Assembly (NCBI RefSeq): GCF_001425235.1
Contig: NZ_LMEA01000001.1
Location: 471,855-535,854 of the forward strand
From: Devosia sp. Root413D1
GTDB taxonomy: Bacteria > Pseudomonadota > Alphaproteobacteria > Rhizobiales > Devosiaceae
Reading direction: 5' to 3'
Length of the DNA: 64,000 bases
This document shows positions 1 to 11,106 of the stretch, in pieces (position 1 is the first letter of the stretch; every line of letters starts with the position of its first letter). A program made the translations under genes and the position numbers. The notes beneath the pieces were generated by a model. The model was not told the DNA's origin. It saw only the letters and a list, made by a program, of their open reading frames with translations, and did not search any database.

Positions 1-470
1 GGATCGATCTTCGCCAGCGCGATCTCGGGCAGCACGGTGTGGTTCGAAAAAGTCGAGCAGCCCATATAGTGGTAGATGGTCTCGCCCTTGTAGGAAAAGC
101 GCGAGGTGCCGTCCGGCATCAGCCCCTTGCCCTGGGTGGCGCGGATCGCCGTGCAGAGGTTGGTCTTGCGGCTCAGACAGCTCGGGCACTCCCGGCATTC
201 GGGCGTATAGAGCGGGATCACGTGGTCGCCCGGCTTGAGGCTGGTGACCCCGGCGCCGACCTCCAGCACCACGCCGGCCCCCTCATGGCCGAGGATCGAG
301 GGGAACAACCCCTCGGGATCGGCGCCCGACAACGTGAACGCATCGGTGTGGCAGATGCCGGTGGCCTTGATCTCGACCAGCACTTCGCCGGCCTTGGGGC
401 CCTCGAGATCGAGCTCGACGATTTCGAGCGGCTTGCCTGCCGCGAATGCCACTGCCGCCCGTGTCTTCAT
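1..470 (-). CDS. frmA: S-(hydroxymethyl)glutathione dehydrogenase / class III alcohol dehydrogenase (3' end outside window)
   Basis: The first 156 residues of a zinc-dependent medium-chain dehydrogenase that oxidises the glutathione adduct of formaldehyde in the cytoplasm. Visible features are the catalytic zinc ligands C40 (in TGICHTD) and H62 (GHEGAG) and the structural zinc cysteines C92, C95, C98 and C106 (ECRECPSC then NLC). The [15 protein letters not shown] stretch is typical of class III enzymes. The ATG lies at 468-470 on the - strand and the gene continues off the left edge, so the Rossmann domain is not seen. It is divergent from rimP. The family assignment is firm; physiological role in formaldehyde detoxification is from the family. 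Confidence 0.93.
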   Translation of the reverse strand, partial: MKTRAAVAFAAGKPLEIVELDLEGPKAGEVLVEIKATGICHTDAFTLSGADPEGLFPSILGHEGAGVVLEVGAGVTSLKPGDHVIPLYTPECRECPSCLSRKTNLCTAIRATQGKGLMPDGTSRFSYKGETIYHYMGCSTFSNHTVLPEIALAKID

Positions 471-663
471 CAGTCCTGCTCCAGCTCGAATCCTGTTGCG
501 CACCATAGCCGCTCGAGGCGGCAAGCACAGTCCGGACGCATCACCTTGCGTCGGAGGGCCATCGGCGCTATATGAGCGCCAACAACATCTCTGGCTCTAA
601 GCGAGAGTGGGGTGCCGACCGGGCCCCCGCTCTTTTTGTTTTCTTGGGACCCATCGCAACAGC
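471..663 (+). promoter_or_regulatory. Leader/promoter region of the rimP-nusA-infB operon
   Basis: The 193 bases between the divergent frmA and rimP starts carry no gene. They contain a perfect hairpin at 564-580 (arms ggcgct and agcgcc, loop atatg) followed by the terminator-like hairpin at 604-642. Short ctct runs at 589-592 and 595-598 could pair with the agag at 604-607 and so compete with the terminator stem. Promoter hexamers were not confidently located. Confidence 0.5.
604..642 (+). terminator. Terminator-like hairpin just upstream of rimP (probable attenuator)
   Basis: A 9-bp stem pairs 604-612 (agagtgggg) with 625-633 (ccccgctct, one G.U), with a 12-base loop, and is followed by a T-rich run at 633-642. 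It lies 22 bases upstream of the rimP ATG and no + strand gene ends before it in the window, so it looks like a premature terminator in the operon leader. NusA autoregulation of the corresponding operon is known in enterobacteria; its application here is inference. Confidence 0.7.
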
Positions 664-1338
664 ATGACCTTCGATCTCACCGAAAAGCGCTACATCAAGG
701 AGACCGGCCTCGAGCAGCGGATCGCCCGCATCGTCGAGCCGGTCGCCAATGATCTCGGCTACAGCCTCGTGCGTGTGAAGATGACGCAGGAGAACGGCCT
801 GACGCTGCAGATCATGGCCGAAGACGGTAATGGCCGCTTTGCCATCACCGACTGCGAGCGGCTGAGCAAGGACGTCTCGCCGGTGCTCGACGTCGAGGAT
901 CCGATCGACCGCGAGTATCACCTCGAAGTGTCGTCGCCCGGCATCGACCGGCCGCTGGTCCGCGCCCGCGATTTTGCCGCCTATATCGGCCACGAGGCCA
1001 AGGTCGAACTATCCGACCTGCTCGATGGCCGCCGCCGCTTCCGCGGGCTGATCAAGGCGGTCGATGGCGACCATGTCGTCATCACCCTGCCGGACGTCCC
1101 CAAGGGCACCGATCCGGATTTTCGGCTGCCGCTGACCATGCTGGCTGAAGCCAAGCTGGTGATGACCGACAAGCTGATGAACATGGCGCAGGTCGACCAG
1201 GCAGAATTCCCCATCGACGACGATGAAGACATCGAGACCGTCGAACTCTCGGACGATCCGGAGGCCGATACGGCCGAGGACGCCGACCAGTCAAAATCTG
1301 TATCTGAAAAAGACGCTTCCACTGAGGAGACAAACTAA
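664..1338 (+). CDS. rimP: Ribosome maturation factor RimP
   Basis: A 224-residue protein of the RimP/YhbC family, needed for 30S subunit maturation. The N-terminal alpha/beta domain contains DLGYSLVRVKM and ITDCERLSKDVSPVLD, and the motif YHLEVSSPGIDRPL is diagnostic. An SH3-like C-terminal domain follows (about residues 95-165), then an acidic low-complexity tail of about 50 residues, longer than in gammaproteobacteria but usual for alphaproteobacteria. The ATG at 664 is preferred over a GTG at 607, which would fall inside the terminator hairpin. The stop codon abuts the nusA ATG. Confidence 0.95.
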   Translation: MTFDLTEKRYIKETGLEQRIARIVEPVANDLGYSLVRVKMTQENGLTLQIMAEDGNGRFAITDCERLSKDVSPVLDVEDPIDREYHLEVSSPGIDRPLVRARDFAAYIGHEAKVELSDLLDGRRRFRGLIKAVDGDHVVITLPDVPKGTDPDFRLPLTMLAEAKLVMTDKLMNMAQVDQAEFPIDDDEDIETVELSDDPEADTAEDADQSKSVSEKDASTEETN

Positions 1339-2940
1339 ATGGCCGTTAGCGCGAACCGCCTGGAGCTGCTCCAGATCGCTGATGCCGTCGCCCGCGAGAA
1401 GTCGATCGATCGCATGATCGTCATCGAGTCGATGCAGGACGCGATCGAAAAGGCGGCCAAGACCCGCTACGGCGCCGAGACCAATGTCCGCGCCGAGATC
1501 AACCCCAAGACCGGCGAGCTGCGCCTGTGGCGGCTGCTCGAAGTGGTCGAGGCGGTGGAAGAGCCCGGGCGTCAGGTCGAGCTCAAATACGCCAAGACCA
1601 AGAACGATGCCGCCAAGCTCGGCGACTTCCTCACCGAGCCGCTGCCGCCGATCGAGTTCGGCCGCATCGCCGCCCAGTCGGCCAAGCAAGTGATCGTGCA
1701 GAAGGTGCGCGATGCCGAGCGTGACCGCATGTACGAAGAGTACATCAACCGCGTCGGCGAGATCGTCAACGGCACGGTCAAGCGCGTCGAGTACGGCAAT
1801 GTCATCGTCGATCTCGGCCGTGGCGAAGCCATCATCCGCCGCGACGAACTGATCCCGCGCGAGCTCTATCGCTACGGCGACCGCGTCCGCGCCTATATCT
1901 ATGATGTGCGCCGCGAGCAGCGTGGCCCGCAGATTTTCCTCTCCCGCACCCATCCGCAGTTCATGGCGAAGCTGTTCATGCAGGAAGTGCCGGAGATCTA
2001 CGATGGCATCATCGCCATCCGCTCGATCGCCCGCGATCCGGGCAGCCGTGCCAAGATCGCCGTGACCTCGTCGGATTCCTCGATCGACCCGGTCGGCGCC
2101 TGCGTCGGTATGCGCGGCTCGCGCGTCCAGGCGGTGGTCGCCGAACTGCAGGGCGAAAAGATCGACATCATCCCGTGGACCGAATCGATCGCCGACCTCG
2201 TCGTGTCGGCGCTGCAGCCGGCTGATGTGGCGAAGGTCGTGCTCGACGAGCAGGCCGAGCGCATCGAAGTCGTGGTGCCCGATGAGCAGCTCAGCCTCGC
2301 CATCGGCCGCCGTGGCCAGAACGTGCGCCTCGCCTCGCAGCTGATCGGCTGGGATATCGACATCCTCACCGAAGCCGAAGAGTCCGAGCGTCGCCAGAAG
2401 GAATTCACCGAGCGCTCTGCTTTGTTCATGCAGGCCCTTGATGTTGACGAGATGGTTGCCCAACTACTGGCTTCCGAAGGCTTCTCCTCGGTCGAGGAGC
2501 TCGCCTATATCGACGCTTCGGAAATCGCCTCGATCCAGGGTTTTGACGAAGAGACCGCGGCGGAAATCCAGCAGCGCGCTTCCGACTACCTGGCGGCGAT
2601 CGAGAAGGCCAATGACGACGAGCGCATCAAGCTCGGCGTCGAGGACGAGCTCTATGAGATCCCGGGCCTGAATGCGGCGATGCTCGTCGCGCTGGGCAAG
2701 GAAGAGATCAAGAACGTCGAGGACTTTGCCGGTTGCGCCGCCGACGACCTGGTGGGCTGGACCGAACGCAAGGACGGCGAGACCAAGCGGTTCGAGGGCA
2801 CCTTCAAGGATTTCCCGGTGAGCCGTGAGGAAGCCGAGGAAATGATCCTGCAGGCCCGTCTCAAGGCCGGCTGGATCACTGAAGCCGATCTCGCGGTGGC
2901 CGACGAGGCCACCGAGCTGGAAGAAGGGGCGCCCGCGTAA
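1339..2940 (+). CDS. nusA: Transcription termination/antitermination factor NusA
   Basis: A 533-residue NusA that binds RNA polymerase and nascent RNA to modulate pausing and termination. The order of domains is an N-terminal RNAP-binding region (about 1-125), an S1 domain ([20 protein letters not shown], about 135-200), two KH domains ([14 protein letters not shown] and [15 protein letters not shown]) and C-terminal helix-hairpin-helix-like repeats ([19 protein letters not shown]). It is directly adjacent to rimP with no gap and followed after 19 bases by the YlxR gene, so it is cotranscribed with both. Confidence 0.97.
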   Translation: MAVSANRLELLQIADAVAREKSIDRMIVIESMQDAIEKAAKTRYGAETNVRAEINPKTGELRLWRLLEVVEAVEEPGRQVELKYAKTKNDAAKLGDFLTEPLPPIEFGRIAAQSAKQVIVQKVRDAERDRMYEEYINRVGEIVNGTVKRVEYGNVIVDLGRGEAIIRRDELIPRELYRYGDRVRAYIYDVRREQRGPQIFLSRTHPQFMAKLFMQEVPEIYDGIIAIRSIARDPGSRAKIAVTSSDSSIDPVGACVGMRGSRVQAVVAELQGEKIDIIPWTESIADLVVSALQPADVAKVVLDEQAERIEVVVPDEQLSLAIGRRGQNVRLASQLIGWDIDILTEAEESERRQKEFTERSALFMQALDVDEMVAQLLASEGFSSVEELAYIDASEIASIQGFDEETAAEIQQRASDYLAAIEKANDDERIKLGVEDELYEIPGLNAAMLVALGKEEIKNVEDFAGCAADDLVGWTERKDGETKRFEGTFKDFPVSREEAEEMILQARLKAGWITEADLAVADEATELEEGAPA

Positions 2941-2959
2941 TCGGGAGGTCTCGAACCCG

Positions 2960-3577
2960 GTGCCGCGTCGCGAAGAAACCGAAAGGCAATGCGCCCTCAC
3001 CCGTGAGGTGAAGCCGATTGTCGAACTGATCCGCTTCGCCGTCTCACCCGACGGCGAGGTGGTGCCCGATACCGACGGCAAGGCCGAAGGGCGCGGCGTC
3101 TGGATTACCCTTGGCCTGAAGACCGTGGCCGAGGCGCAAAAGAAGAAGGCCTTCGCCAAAAGCCTCAAGGCCGAGGTGAAGGTGCCCGACGATCTCGCCG
3201 GTCTGACCCGGCGCCGGCTGGAGGAGCGACTGCTCAGTTCGCTCTCCCTGGCGCGCAAGGCGGGGCAGCTGGTGACCGGCTCGACCAAGGTCAAGGCGGC
3301 GATCGAGGCGGGTGAAGTGCAGGCTCTCCTCACCGCGACCGACGCGGCCGAGGACGGCAGGAACAAGCTCCTGGGTTCGCTCAAGGGCTACACGATGGCG
3401 GCGGAAGAGGCGGGTTTTGAGCCCGTCTTAACTCCGCATTTCGAATTGCTCGATTCGGGTCAAATGGGTTTGGCACTCGGGATCGAAAATGTGATACATG
3501 CTGCGCTCATCAAGGGGGGCGCGGCCCAGGCGGCGGTGCAACGAGCTGAAAGGCTGGCTCGTTACATCGCCAACTAG
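2960..3577 (+). CDS. RNA-binding protein: YlxR (DUF448) domain fused to an L7Ae-like domain
   Basis: A 205-residue protein. The N-terminal half is a YlxR/DUF448 domain (ERQCALTREVKP, GRGVWITL), and the C-terminal half from about residue 95 is an L7Ae/L30e-like RNA-binding fold (LSLARKAGQLVTGSTKV). This fusion between nusA and infB is typical of alphaproteobacteria; in other bacteria the two parts are separate small genes. The start is a GTG at 2960 with a ggagg about 12 bases upstream; no in-frame ATG fits. Its biochemical role is not established beyond nucleic-acid binding. Confidence 0.88.
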   Translation: MPRREETERQCALTREVKPIVELIRFAVSPDGEVVPDTDGKAEGRGVWITLGLKTVAEAQKKKAFAKSLKAEVKVPDDLAGLTRRRLEERLLSSLSLARKAGQLVTGSTKVKAAIEAGEVQALLTATDAAEDGRNKLLGSLKGYTMAAEEAGFEPVLTPHFELLDSGQMGLALGIENVIHAALIKGGAAQAAVQRAERLARYIAN

Positions 3578-3698
3578 ACGGGTTGTTTGAGCGGCGCAGC
3601 AGCGCTATGCCGCCCCCTGAGCCCTACAATCGGACTTGGTCAGAGAGCGCGAAGCCGCGCTTTCGTGGACAGGTTTCGTGAAGGAAGACGCGAGTTAC

Positions 3699-6395
<2,697 letters not shown>

Positions 6396-6398
6396 GCG

Positions 6399-6878
6399 AT
6401 GGTCGACAAGCAATCAAAGAGAGCGCCTGGTGGAAGCCCGGCGCTCTCTTTTCTTTTGGCGGGTGCGAAGGCATTGGTCGTCATCGCCGTTATCGTGACG
6501 TTGCCGATCGCTGGCTGGCTCGGGTGGCGGTGGTATCGGCCCGATCATTTCTTCAATCCTGTCGGCCGGCAAGTTCACCTGAGTTTCCTCGACTGCCGCG
6601 ACAGGGGCCGCTGCCCCGGAGAGGCAGAGCTATGGCAAACCTTGATGCCGGAGGTGTTCGTTACGGGCGAACCTCGCGACGAGGTGATGAAGCGCATCAG
6701 CGATGCGGGCTTCGAGAGGTGGGTGGTGGAGAACAACAGTGAGTACTATTCGTCATCCGGTACCGCATTCGATCCGTTTCCCTGCTCCCAACCGTACTAC
6801 GTCCGGGTCACCTTCGATGGGCAGGGCAAACTCGTCGACGCGGCCACGTCTTTCAGCGGCACTCCAAGCTGCTTGTGA
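6399..6878 (+). CDS. Hypothetical single-pass membrane-anchored protein
   Basis: A 159-residue protein I do not recognise. It has one hydrophobic segment (about residues 21-43, LLAGAKALVVIAVIVTLPIA) followed by GWRWYRP and a soluble C-terminal part with cysteines in DCRDRGRC and near FPCSQPYY, which would lie outside the membrane if the N-terminus is inside. The ATG at 6399 begins 3 bases after the infB stop, but the infB terminator lies in its first 20 codons; a TTG at 6474 or GTG at 6495 within the hydrophobic segment are possible but poor starts. Expression therefore needs read-through or an internal promoter. Confidence 0.5.
   Translation: MVDKQSKRAPGGSPALSFLLAGAKALVVIAVIVTLPIAGWLGWRWYRPDHFFNPVGRQVHLSFLDCRDRGRCPGEAELWQTLMPEVFVTGEPRDEVMKRISDAGFERWVVENNSEYYSSSGTAFDPFPCSQPYYVRVTFDGQGKLVDAATSFSGTPSCL
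6416..6457 (+). terminator. Rho-independent terminator after infB
   Basis: A perfect 12-bp stem pairs 6416-6427 (aaagagagcgcc) with 6440-6451 (ggcgctctcttt) around a 12-base loop and is followed by tcttttgg-type T-rich sequence. It starts 20 bases after the infB stop, so it should end the rimP-infB transcript, yet it lies inside the apparent 5' part of the next reading frame. Confidence 0.85.
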
Positions 6879-7001
6879 GAGGCGGCTGCTCCGCAGCATG
6901 CAGTCGCAAGCCCGAGCTGATGCGGAAGAGCAGTGGGCCTTTGTTGGGCTGGTCAATCGCCACGCCGACCGGACCTCGCTCCAGTGACCGAACCCCTCCT
7001 C

Positions 7002-7502
7002 ATGCTCACCTACACCCTGACCGCCGCCGACGCGCTGGCCTACGAGTCCCTGCCGCGCGAGCTGGTCGGTTGGCGCAAGTGGCTGTTGCTGGTCTGGCTC
7101 GCGGCCGCGGGCGGGCTGGTGGCGTTCCTGCCGGCCGACTGGGTCGGGCCGGAATGGGGCTGGCGCTTCTGGCTGGCGGCGCTCGTGCTGGTCGGCATCG
7201 CCTATGCGCTGGCCACCACCCTGATGACGCTGGCCACGCATCGTCGGGCCCGTCGCCGCATTCCCGCGCCCACGGTCGTAACGCTCGAGCAATGGGGTGA
7301 CCATCTCGCAGTGACAACGGCCGAGCGGCAGCTGTTCATCGCCTACGAGACCATCGCCGATGTCGCCATCGGCAAATCCCACGTCTTCATCACCGCGCCA
7401 CCCGAGGCGCTGATCGTGCCGCTTACGGCGTTTGCCGACCGGGACGAGATGACGGCGTTCGGCGAGGACATCGACCGGCTGTCGCATCAAGCCGTCCCCT
7501 GA
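7002..7502 (+). CDS. YcxB-like two-TM membrane protein
   Basis: A 166-residue protein with two adjacent hydrophobic segments (about residues 24-46, LLLVWLAAAGGLVAFLP, and 54-80, FWLAALVLVGIAYALATTLM) and a C-terminal domain of beta character (LEQWGDHLAVTTAERQLFIAYETIADV ... VFITAPPEALIVPLTAF split over about 60 residues). This layout matches YcxB-like proteins, whose function is unknown. The ATG at 7002 is chosen; an in-frame GTG at 6984 is possible. It is 123 bases after the preceding small gene and may be cotranscribed with it. Confidence 0.6.
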   Translation: MLTYTLTAADALAYESLPRELVGWRKWLLLVWLAAAGGLVAFLPADWVGPEWGWRFWLAALVLVGIAYALATTLMTLATHRRARRRIPAPTVVTLEQWGDHLAVTTAERQLFIAYETIADVAIGKSHVFITAPPEALIVPLTAFADRDEMTAFGEDIDRLSHQAVP

Positions 7503-7586
7503 CCGGCTCGCCTACCTGCCCGAATTGCTGGTTTCGCCGCGACGCGCTCCACCCTAGAGTTGTTCTCGATTTCAGGATGATTTTCG

Positions 7587-9491
7587 ATGCGTGGCGTTGG
7601 CGGTAGAGTCGGGGGCGGGGGACGTGGGGCGAACGGCCCGGACATCCCTGATGCCTTGCCCTTCGATAAGGGCGAGCGGCTCAAAACCTTCCGCCATCTC
7701 GGTCGGCTGTTCGCCCAGATGTGGCGCACCAGCCCCTGGCTGATGGGCATCAGCATCGTGCTCCGGCTGATCGTCGCCATCCAGCCGCCGCTGGTGCTGC
7801 TGCTGACCAAGCTGATCATCGACGAGGTGGTGCATCAAACCAGCCTCGGCGTGCCCGGCCCGGAACTGAGCGACTGGCTGCAGAGCGGCCGGCTCAGCTT
7901 CCTGATGGCGCTGCTGGCCGGCGAGTTCGTACTGGTCTTCGCCCGCGACGCCTTCAACCGCGCCATCAACGTGGTCGACAATATCCTCGGCGAAAGCCAC
8001 TCCAACGCCGTCAGCCTCGAGCTGATGGAGCATGCGGCCAAGCTCGATCTGAAGCACTTCGAGCAGTCGGAATACCAGGATCGGCTGGAGCGAGCCCGCC
8101 GGCAGGCCTCGAGCCGCTCGACCGTCATCTCGCAGGTGTTCGGCCAGGCGCAGGCGATGATCACTGCCGCGGCGCTGGCCGCCGGCCTCTTCCTCTACGC
8201 CCCACTGCTGATCGGGCTGCTGGCGCTGGCGCTGATCCCGGCGGTGTGGGGCGAGTTCCGCTTCAACCGCCTCGCCTACTGGATCTCGCATAACCGCTCG
8301 CCCGAACGGCGGCAGCTCGAATACCTGCGCCAGATCGGCGCCAGCGCCGACAGCGCCAAGGAGATCAAGCTGTTCGGGCTCGGCGAGTTCCTTTCCGGCC
8401 GCTTCAAGGGGCTGAGTGACCAGATCCTGATCGAGAACCGCAACCTCTCGATCAAGCGCGCCCTGCAGACCGGGCTGCTCGCCTCGATCTCGACCCTCAC
8501 CTACTACGCCGCCTACGCCTATATCGTCTGGCGCACCCTGCACGGCGAGTTCTCCATCGGCACGCTGGTGTTCCTGTCGGGCAGTTTCTCGCAGCTCAAC
8601 GGCTACCTGCAGCAGATTTTGATCGGCTTCACCCAGATCGCCGGGCAGTCGCTTTATCTCGACGACCTGTTCAGCTTCTTCGAGATCAAGCCGACCATCC
8701 TCGACCCCAAACACCCAAAACCCTTCCCGCTGCCGGTCAAGCAGGGGCTGGTGTTCGAAAATGTCGGTTTCCGCTATCCGGGCTCGGAAAACTGGGCGGT
8801 GCGCAACCTGAGTTTTGCCGTACCGGCCGGCGAGACGCTGGCGCTGGTGGGCGAGAACGGCGCCGGTAAGACCACCATCGTCAAGCTGATGACCCGGCTC
8901 TACGACCCCGACGAGGGCCGCATCACCCTCGATGGCATTGATCTGAAGGAGTTCGCCACGGCGGACCTCCGCACCCATATCGGCGTGATCTTTCAGGATT
9001 TCCTGCGCTACAGTTTTACTGCCTCGGACAATATAGGGGTCGGCCGCATCGAGGTGGCGGGCGACCGCGAGCGCATCGTCTCCGCCGCCGAGCAGAGCCT
9101 TGCCGACCCGGTGATCCGCAAACTCCCCGAGGGTTATGACCAGATGCTCGGCCGCACTTTTCTGAAGGGTCAGGATCTGTCAGGCGGCGAGTGGCAGAAG
9201 ATCGCCATCGCCCGCGCTTATATGCGCAACGCCGAGATCATCATCCTCGATGAGCCGACCGCGGCTCTCGATGCGCGCGCCGAGGCCGAAGTGTTCACCC
9301 GCTTCAAGAACCTCGCCGAGGGCACCACGGCAGTGCTCATCTCGCACCGCTTCTCCACCGTCCGCATGGCCGACCGCATCGTCGTTCTGGCCGACGGCAA
9401 GGTGGAAGAGCAGGGCACCCACAGCGAGCTGATGGCGAATGGCGGGCGCTACGCCGAACTGTTCGAGCTGCAGGCGCAGGGGTATCGGTGA
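7587..9491 (+). CDS. ABC exporter, fused permease and ATPase
   Basis: A 634-residue half-transporter. The membrane domain spans about residues 50-350 with several hydrophobic helices, and the nucleotide-binding domain about 385-625 has Walker A GENGAGKTT (422-430), Q-loop IFQDF, the signature LSGGEWQ (531-537, the W replacing the usual Q/R residue) and Walker B IIILDEPTAALD (551-562). The GEWQ signature is shared with some peptide/lantibiotic exporters, so a peptide or lipid substrate is possible; the real substrate is unknown. The first 20 residues are glycine-rich and the true start could be slightly downstream. Confidence 0.85.
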   Translation: MRGVGGRVGGGGRGANGPDIPDALPFDKGERLKTFRHLGRLFAQMWRTSPWLMGISIVLRLIVAIQPPLVLLLTKLIIDEVVHQTSLGVPGPELSDWLQSGRLSFLMALLAGEFVLVFARDAFNRAINVVDNILGESHSNAVSLELMEHAAKLDLKHFEQSEYQDRLERARRQASSRSTVISQVFGQAQAMITAAALAAGLFLYAPLLIGLLALALIPAVWGEFRFNRLAYWISHNRSPERRQLEYLRQIGASADSAKEIKLFGLGEFLSGRFKGLSDQILIENRNLSIKRALQTGLLASISTLTYYAAYAYIVWRTLHGEFSIGTLVFLSGSFSQLNGYLQQILIGFTQIAGQSLYLDDLFSFFEIKPTILDPKHPKPFPLPVKQGLVFENVGFRYPGSENWAVRNLSFAVPAGETLALVGENGAGKTTIVKLMTRLYDPDEGRITLDGIDLKEFATADLRTHIGVIFQDFLRYSFTASDNIGVGRIEVAGDRERIVSAAEQSLADPVIRKLPEGYDQMLGRTFLKGQDLSGGEWQKIAIARAYMRNAEIIILDEPTAALDARAEAEVFTRFKNLAEGTTAVLISHRFSTVRMADRIVVLADGKVEEQGTHSELMANGGRYAELFELQAQGYR

Positions 9492-9514
9492 AGTGCACCG
9501 TCGGTGGTCTCGCG

Positions 9515-9653
9515 TCCCCTCGCCCCTTTGGGGAGAGGGTCAGGGTGAGGGGCAGCCAAGCACACCGACCTCTGCTGCCTTGCTAAGCCAAATGCTCGAT
9601 GTCAGCGTGCTTGGCGCCCCTCACCCCAGCCCTCTCCCCAGAGGGGCGAGGGA
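9515..9653. repeat. Palindromic intergenic element A (family 1)
   Basis: Two inverted arms (about 9515-9569 and 9605-9653) that include cccctcgcccc / ggggcgaggg and an inner pair caagcac / gtgcttg, separated by about 35 bases. It lies between the convergent ABC exporter and clpP genes, where it could also act as a bidirectional 3' end. Confidence 0.75.
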
Positions 9654-9680
9654 GCGGTGTGGCGCCGCCAGGCGCAATTT

Positions 9681-10316
9681 CTACCGACCCATCGGCAGCT
9701 CCGGCACCGGCATCGCCAGTTCCGCCCGCTCGGTGAAGATCGAGTCGATCAGCCCCCAGTCGCGGGCCTCTTCCGGCGACATGTAGCGGTCGCGGTCGAG
9801 GGTGCGTTCGACTTCCTCGATGGTGCGGCCGCAGTGTTTGGCATAGATGCGGTTGATCCGCGCCTTCACCTTCTGGCTCTCCTCGGCATGGATCAAGACG
9901 TCGGTGACCTTGCCCTGGGCACCGCCCGAGGGTTGATGCACGAGGATCGAGGCATTGGGCAGCGCCATGCGCCGGCCCGGAGCGCCGCCGGCGAGGAGGA
10001 ACGAGCCCATCGAATAGGCGGTGCCCATGCAGAGCGTCGACACCGGCGATTTGATGAACTGCATGGTGTCGTAGATGGCGAGTCCCGCCGTCACCACCCC
10101 GCCGGGCGAGTTGATATAGAGCGAGATCTCCTTGCCCGGGTTCTCCGATTCAAGAAACAGCAGCTGGGCGCAGATCAGCGCCGCCATCTGATCCTCGACC
10201 TCGCCATTGACGAAAATGATCCGCTCGCGCAGCAGCCGCGAGAAGATATCGAACGACCGCTCCCCGCGGCTCGACTGTTCGATGACCATAGGGACGAGTT
10301 GCATCATGTCGCGCAT
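9681..10316 (-). CDS. clpP: ATP-dependent Clp protease proteolytic subunit ClpP
   Basis: A 211-residue serine peptidase that forms the tetradecameric Clp core. The triad is visible: S102 in YSMGS, H127 in LVHQP and D176 in LDRDRY, with the same spacing as E. coli ClpP (25 and 49 residues). The ATG at 10316 is chosen because a ggagg lies 6 bases upstream; a TTG two codons earlier would overlap that site. No clpX or clpA partner and no trigger factor gene is adjacent, which suggests this is a stand-alone paralogue and not the tig-clpP-clpX operon copy. Confidence 0.93.
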   Translation of the reverse strand: MRDMMQLVPMVIEQSSRGERSFDIFSRLLRERIIFVNGEVEDQMAALICAQLLFLESENPGKEISLYINSPGGVVTAGLAIYDTMQFIKSPVSTLCMGTAYSMGSFLLAGGAPGRRMALPNASILVHQPSGGAQGKVTDVLIHAEESQKVKARINRIYAKHCGRTIEEVERTLDRDRYMSPEEARDWGLIDSIFTERAELAMPVPELPMGR

Positions 10317-10359
10317 CGGCAACCTCCTTCAGAATAGCTTTGAGTGTGGAATGAACGGG

Positions 10360-10701
10360 CTAAGCGGCCCGCAGCATCGCGGTGTTGGTATTGGCGGGGA
10401 TCGGCACCCGCAGCGGCGTCGCCACCCGGTCGTGCACCAGCCGCAGCCAGGTGCCGCCATCGGGTGTCGCCTCGAGCGTGAAGGTCACGAGCTCTCCTTC
10501 GGCATCGCCCTCGCGCCAGCTGAGCCGCAGCCGATGGGGCGGCACCGCCTCTACGACTTCGGCAGTGAAGCGTTCGCCATCACCGTCGGGCAGCAGCCAG
10601 GCATCGCGATAGGCCGGGATCGACAGCGCCCGCCAGACCTTTTCCGGCGCGGCGTCGAGCCCACATTCGACCGTCACGCGCTCGGCTTCGGATTCGCTCA
10701 T
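10360..10701 (-). CDS. SRPBCC / AHSA1-type START-like protein
   Basis: A 113-residue protein with the Bet v1/AHSA1 ligand-binding fold: VTVECGLDAAPEKVWRAL at the N-terminus, YRDAWLLP, then FTLEATPDGGTWLRLVHD. The ligand is unknown. Its ATG overlaps the stop of the upstream ArsR gene (ATGA at 10698-10701), so the two are translationally coupled. ArsR-SRPBCC pairs are a common bacterial arrangement in which the regulator controls the SRPBCC gene. Confidence 0.82.
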   Translation of the reverse strand: MSESEAERVTVECGLDAAPEKVWRALSIPAYRDAWLLPDGDGERFTAEVVEAVPPHRLRLSWREGDAEGELVTFTLEATPDGGTWLRLVHDRVATPLRVPIPANTNTAMLRAA

Positions 10702-11009
10702 TGATCCATCTCCTTGAGGAAGTCCTTGAGGCGGCCGAGCCGCTCAGGCCAGAACGCCTGGTAGCGGCTCAGCCAGTCATGCAGCGGCGCCATGCCGTCG
10801 GGGTTCACTGCGTAGTGGACGCTGCGTCCCTCGCGCCGTTCGCGGATCAGCCCGGCGCCGCGCAGCACCGCGATGTGCTGCGACATCGCCGGCTGTGAAA
10901 TGGCAAAGCCCTCGCCCAGCGCCGAGCCGGTCAGCTCGCCGGAGGCCAGCCGCTCCAGCATGGCGCGGCGATTCGGGTCGGCCAGCGCCTTGAAGATATC
11001 TGCTTCCAT
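10698..11009 (-). CDS. ArsR-family winged-helix transcriptional regulator
   Basis: A 103-residue ArsR/SmtB-type repressor: ADIFKALADPNRRAMLERL leads into the helix-turn-helix (FAISQPAMSQHIAVLRGAGL) and the wing (IRERREGRSVHYAVNP). No cysteine metal-binding motif is visible, so the signal is probably not a metal. The ATG at 11009 gives the standard N-terminus; a longer start at 11027 would overlap the putative operator. It is upstream of and coupled to the SRPBCC gene. Confidence 0.88.
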   Translation of the reverse strand: MEADIFKALADPNRRAMLERLASGELTGSALGEGFAISQPAMSQHIAVLRGAGLIRERREGRSVHYAVNPDGMAPLHDWLSRYQAFWPERLGRLKDFLKEMDQ

Positions 11010-11017
11010 GCACAACA

Positions 11018-11035
11018 CATAAGCCAATACTTATG
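11018..11035. promoter_or_regulatory. Probable ArsR operator
   Basis: Inverted repeat cataag-N6-cttatg, 9 bases upstream of the arsR-type start codon and in the gap to the divergent secreted-protein gene. Position and symmetry suit autoregulation by the adjacent ArsR protein; binding is inferred. Confidence 0.5.
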
Positions 11036-11106
11036 AGTCGCGCAAGCCCGCTCGACTCCCGCGCTGCGCGCGCATAGGTTCCGCCCGCTTCGTCGGGAGG
11101 ATGTCG

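Noticed and set aside
9515-9653. CRISPR-like reading of the palindromic elements
   Set aside because: There are no regularly spaced direct repeats with spacers and no cas genes; the elements are isolated inverted doublets.
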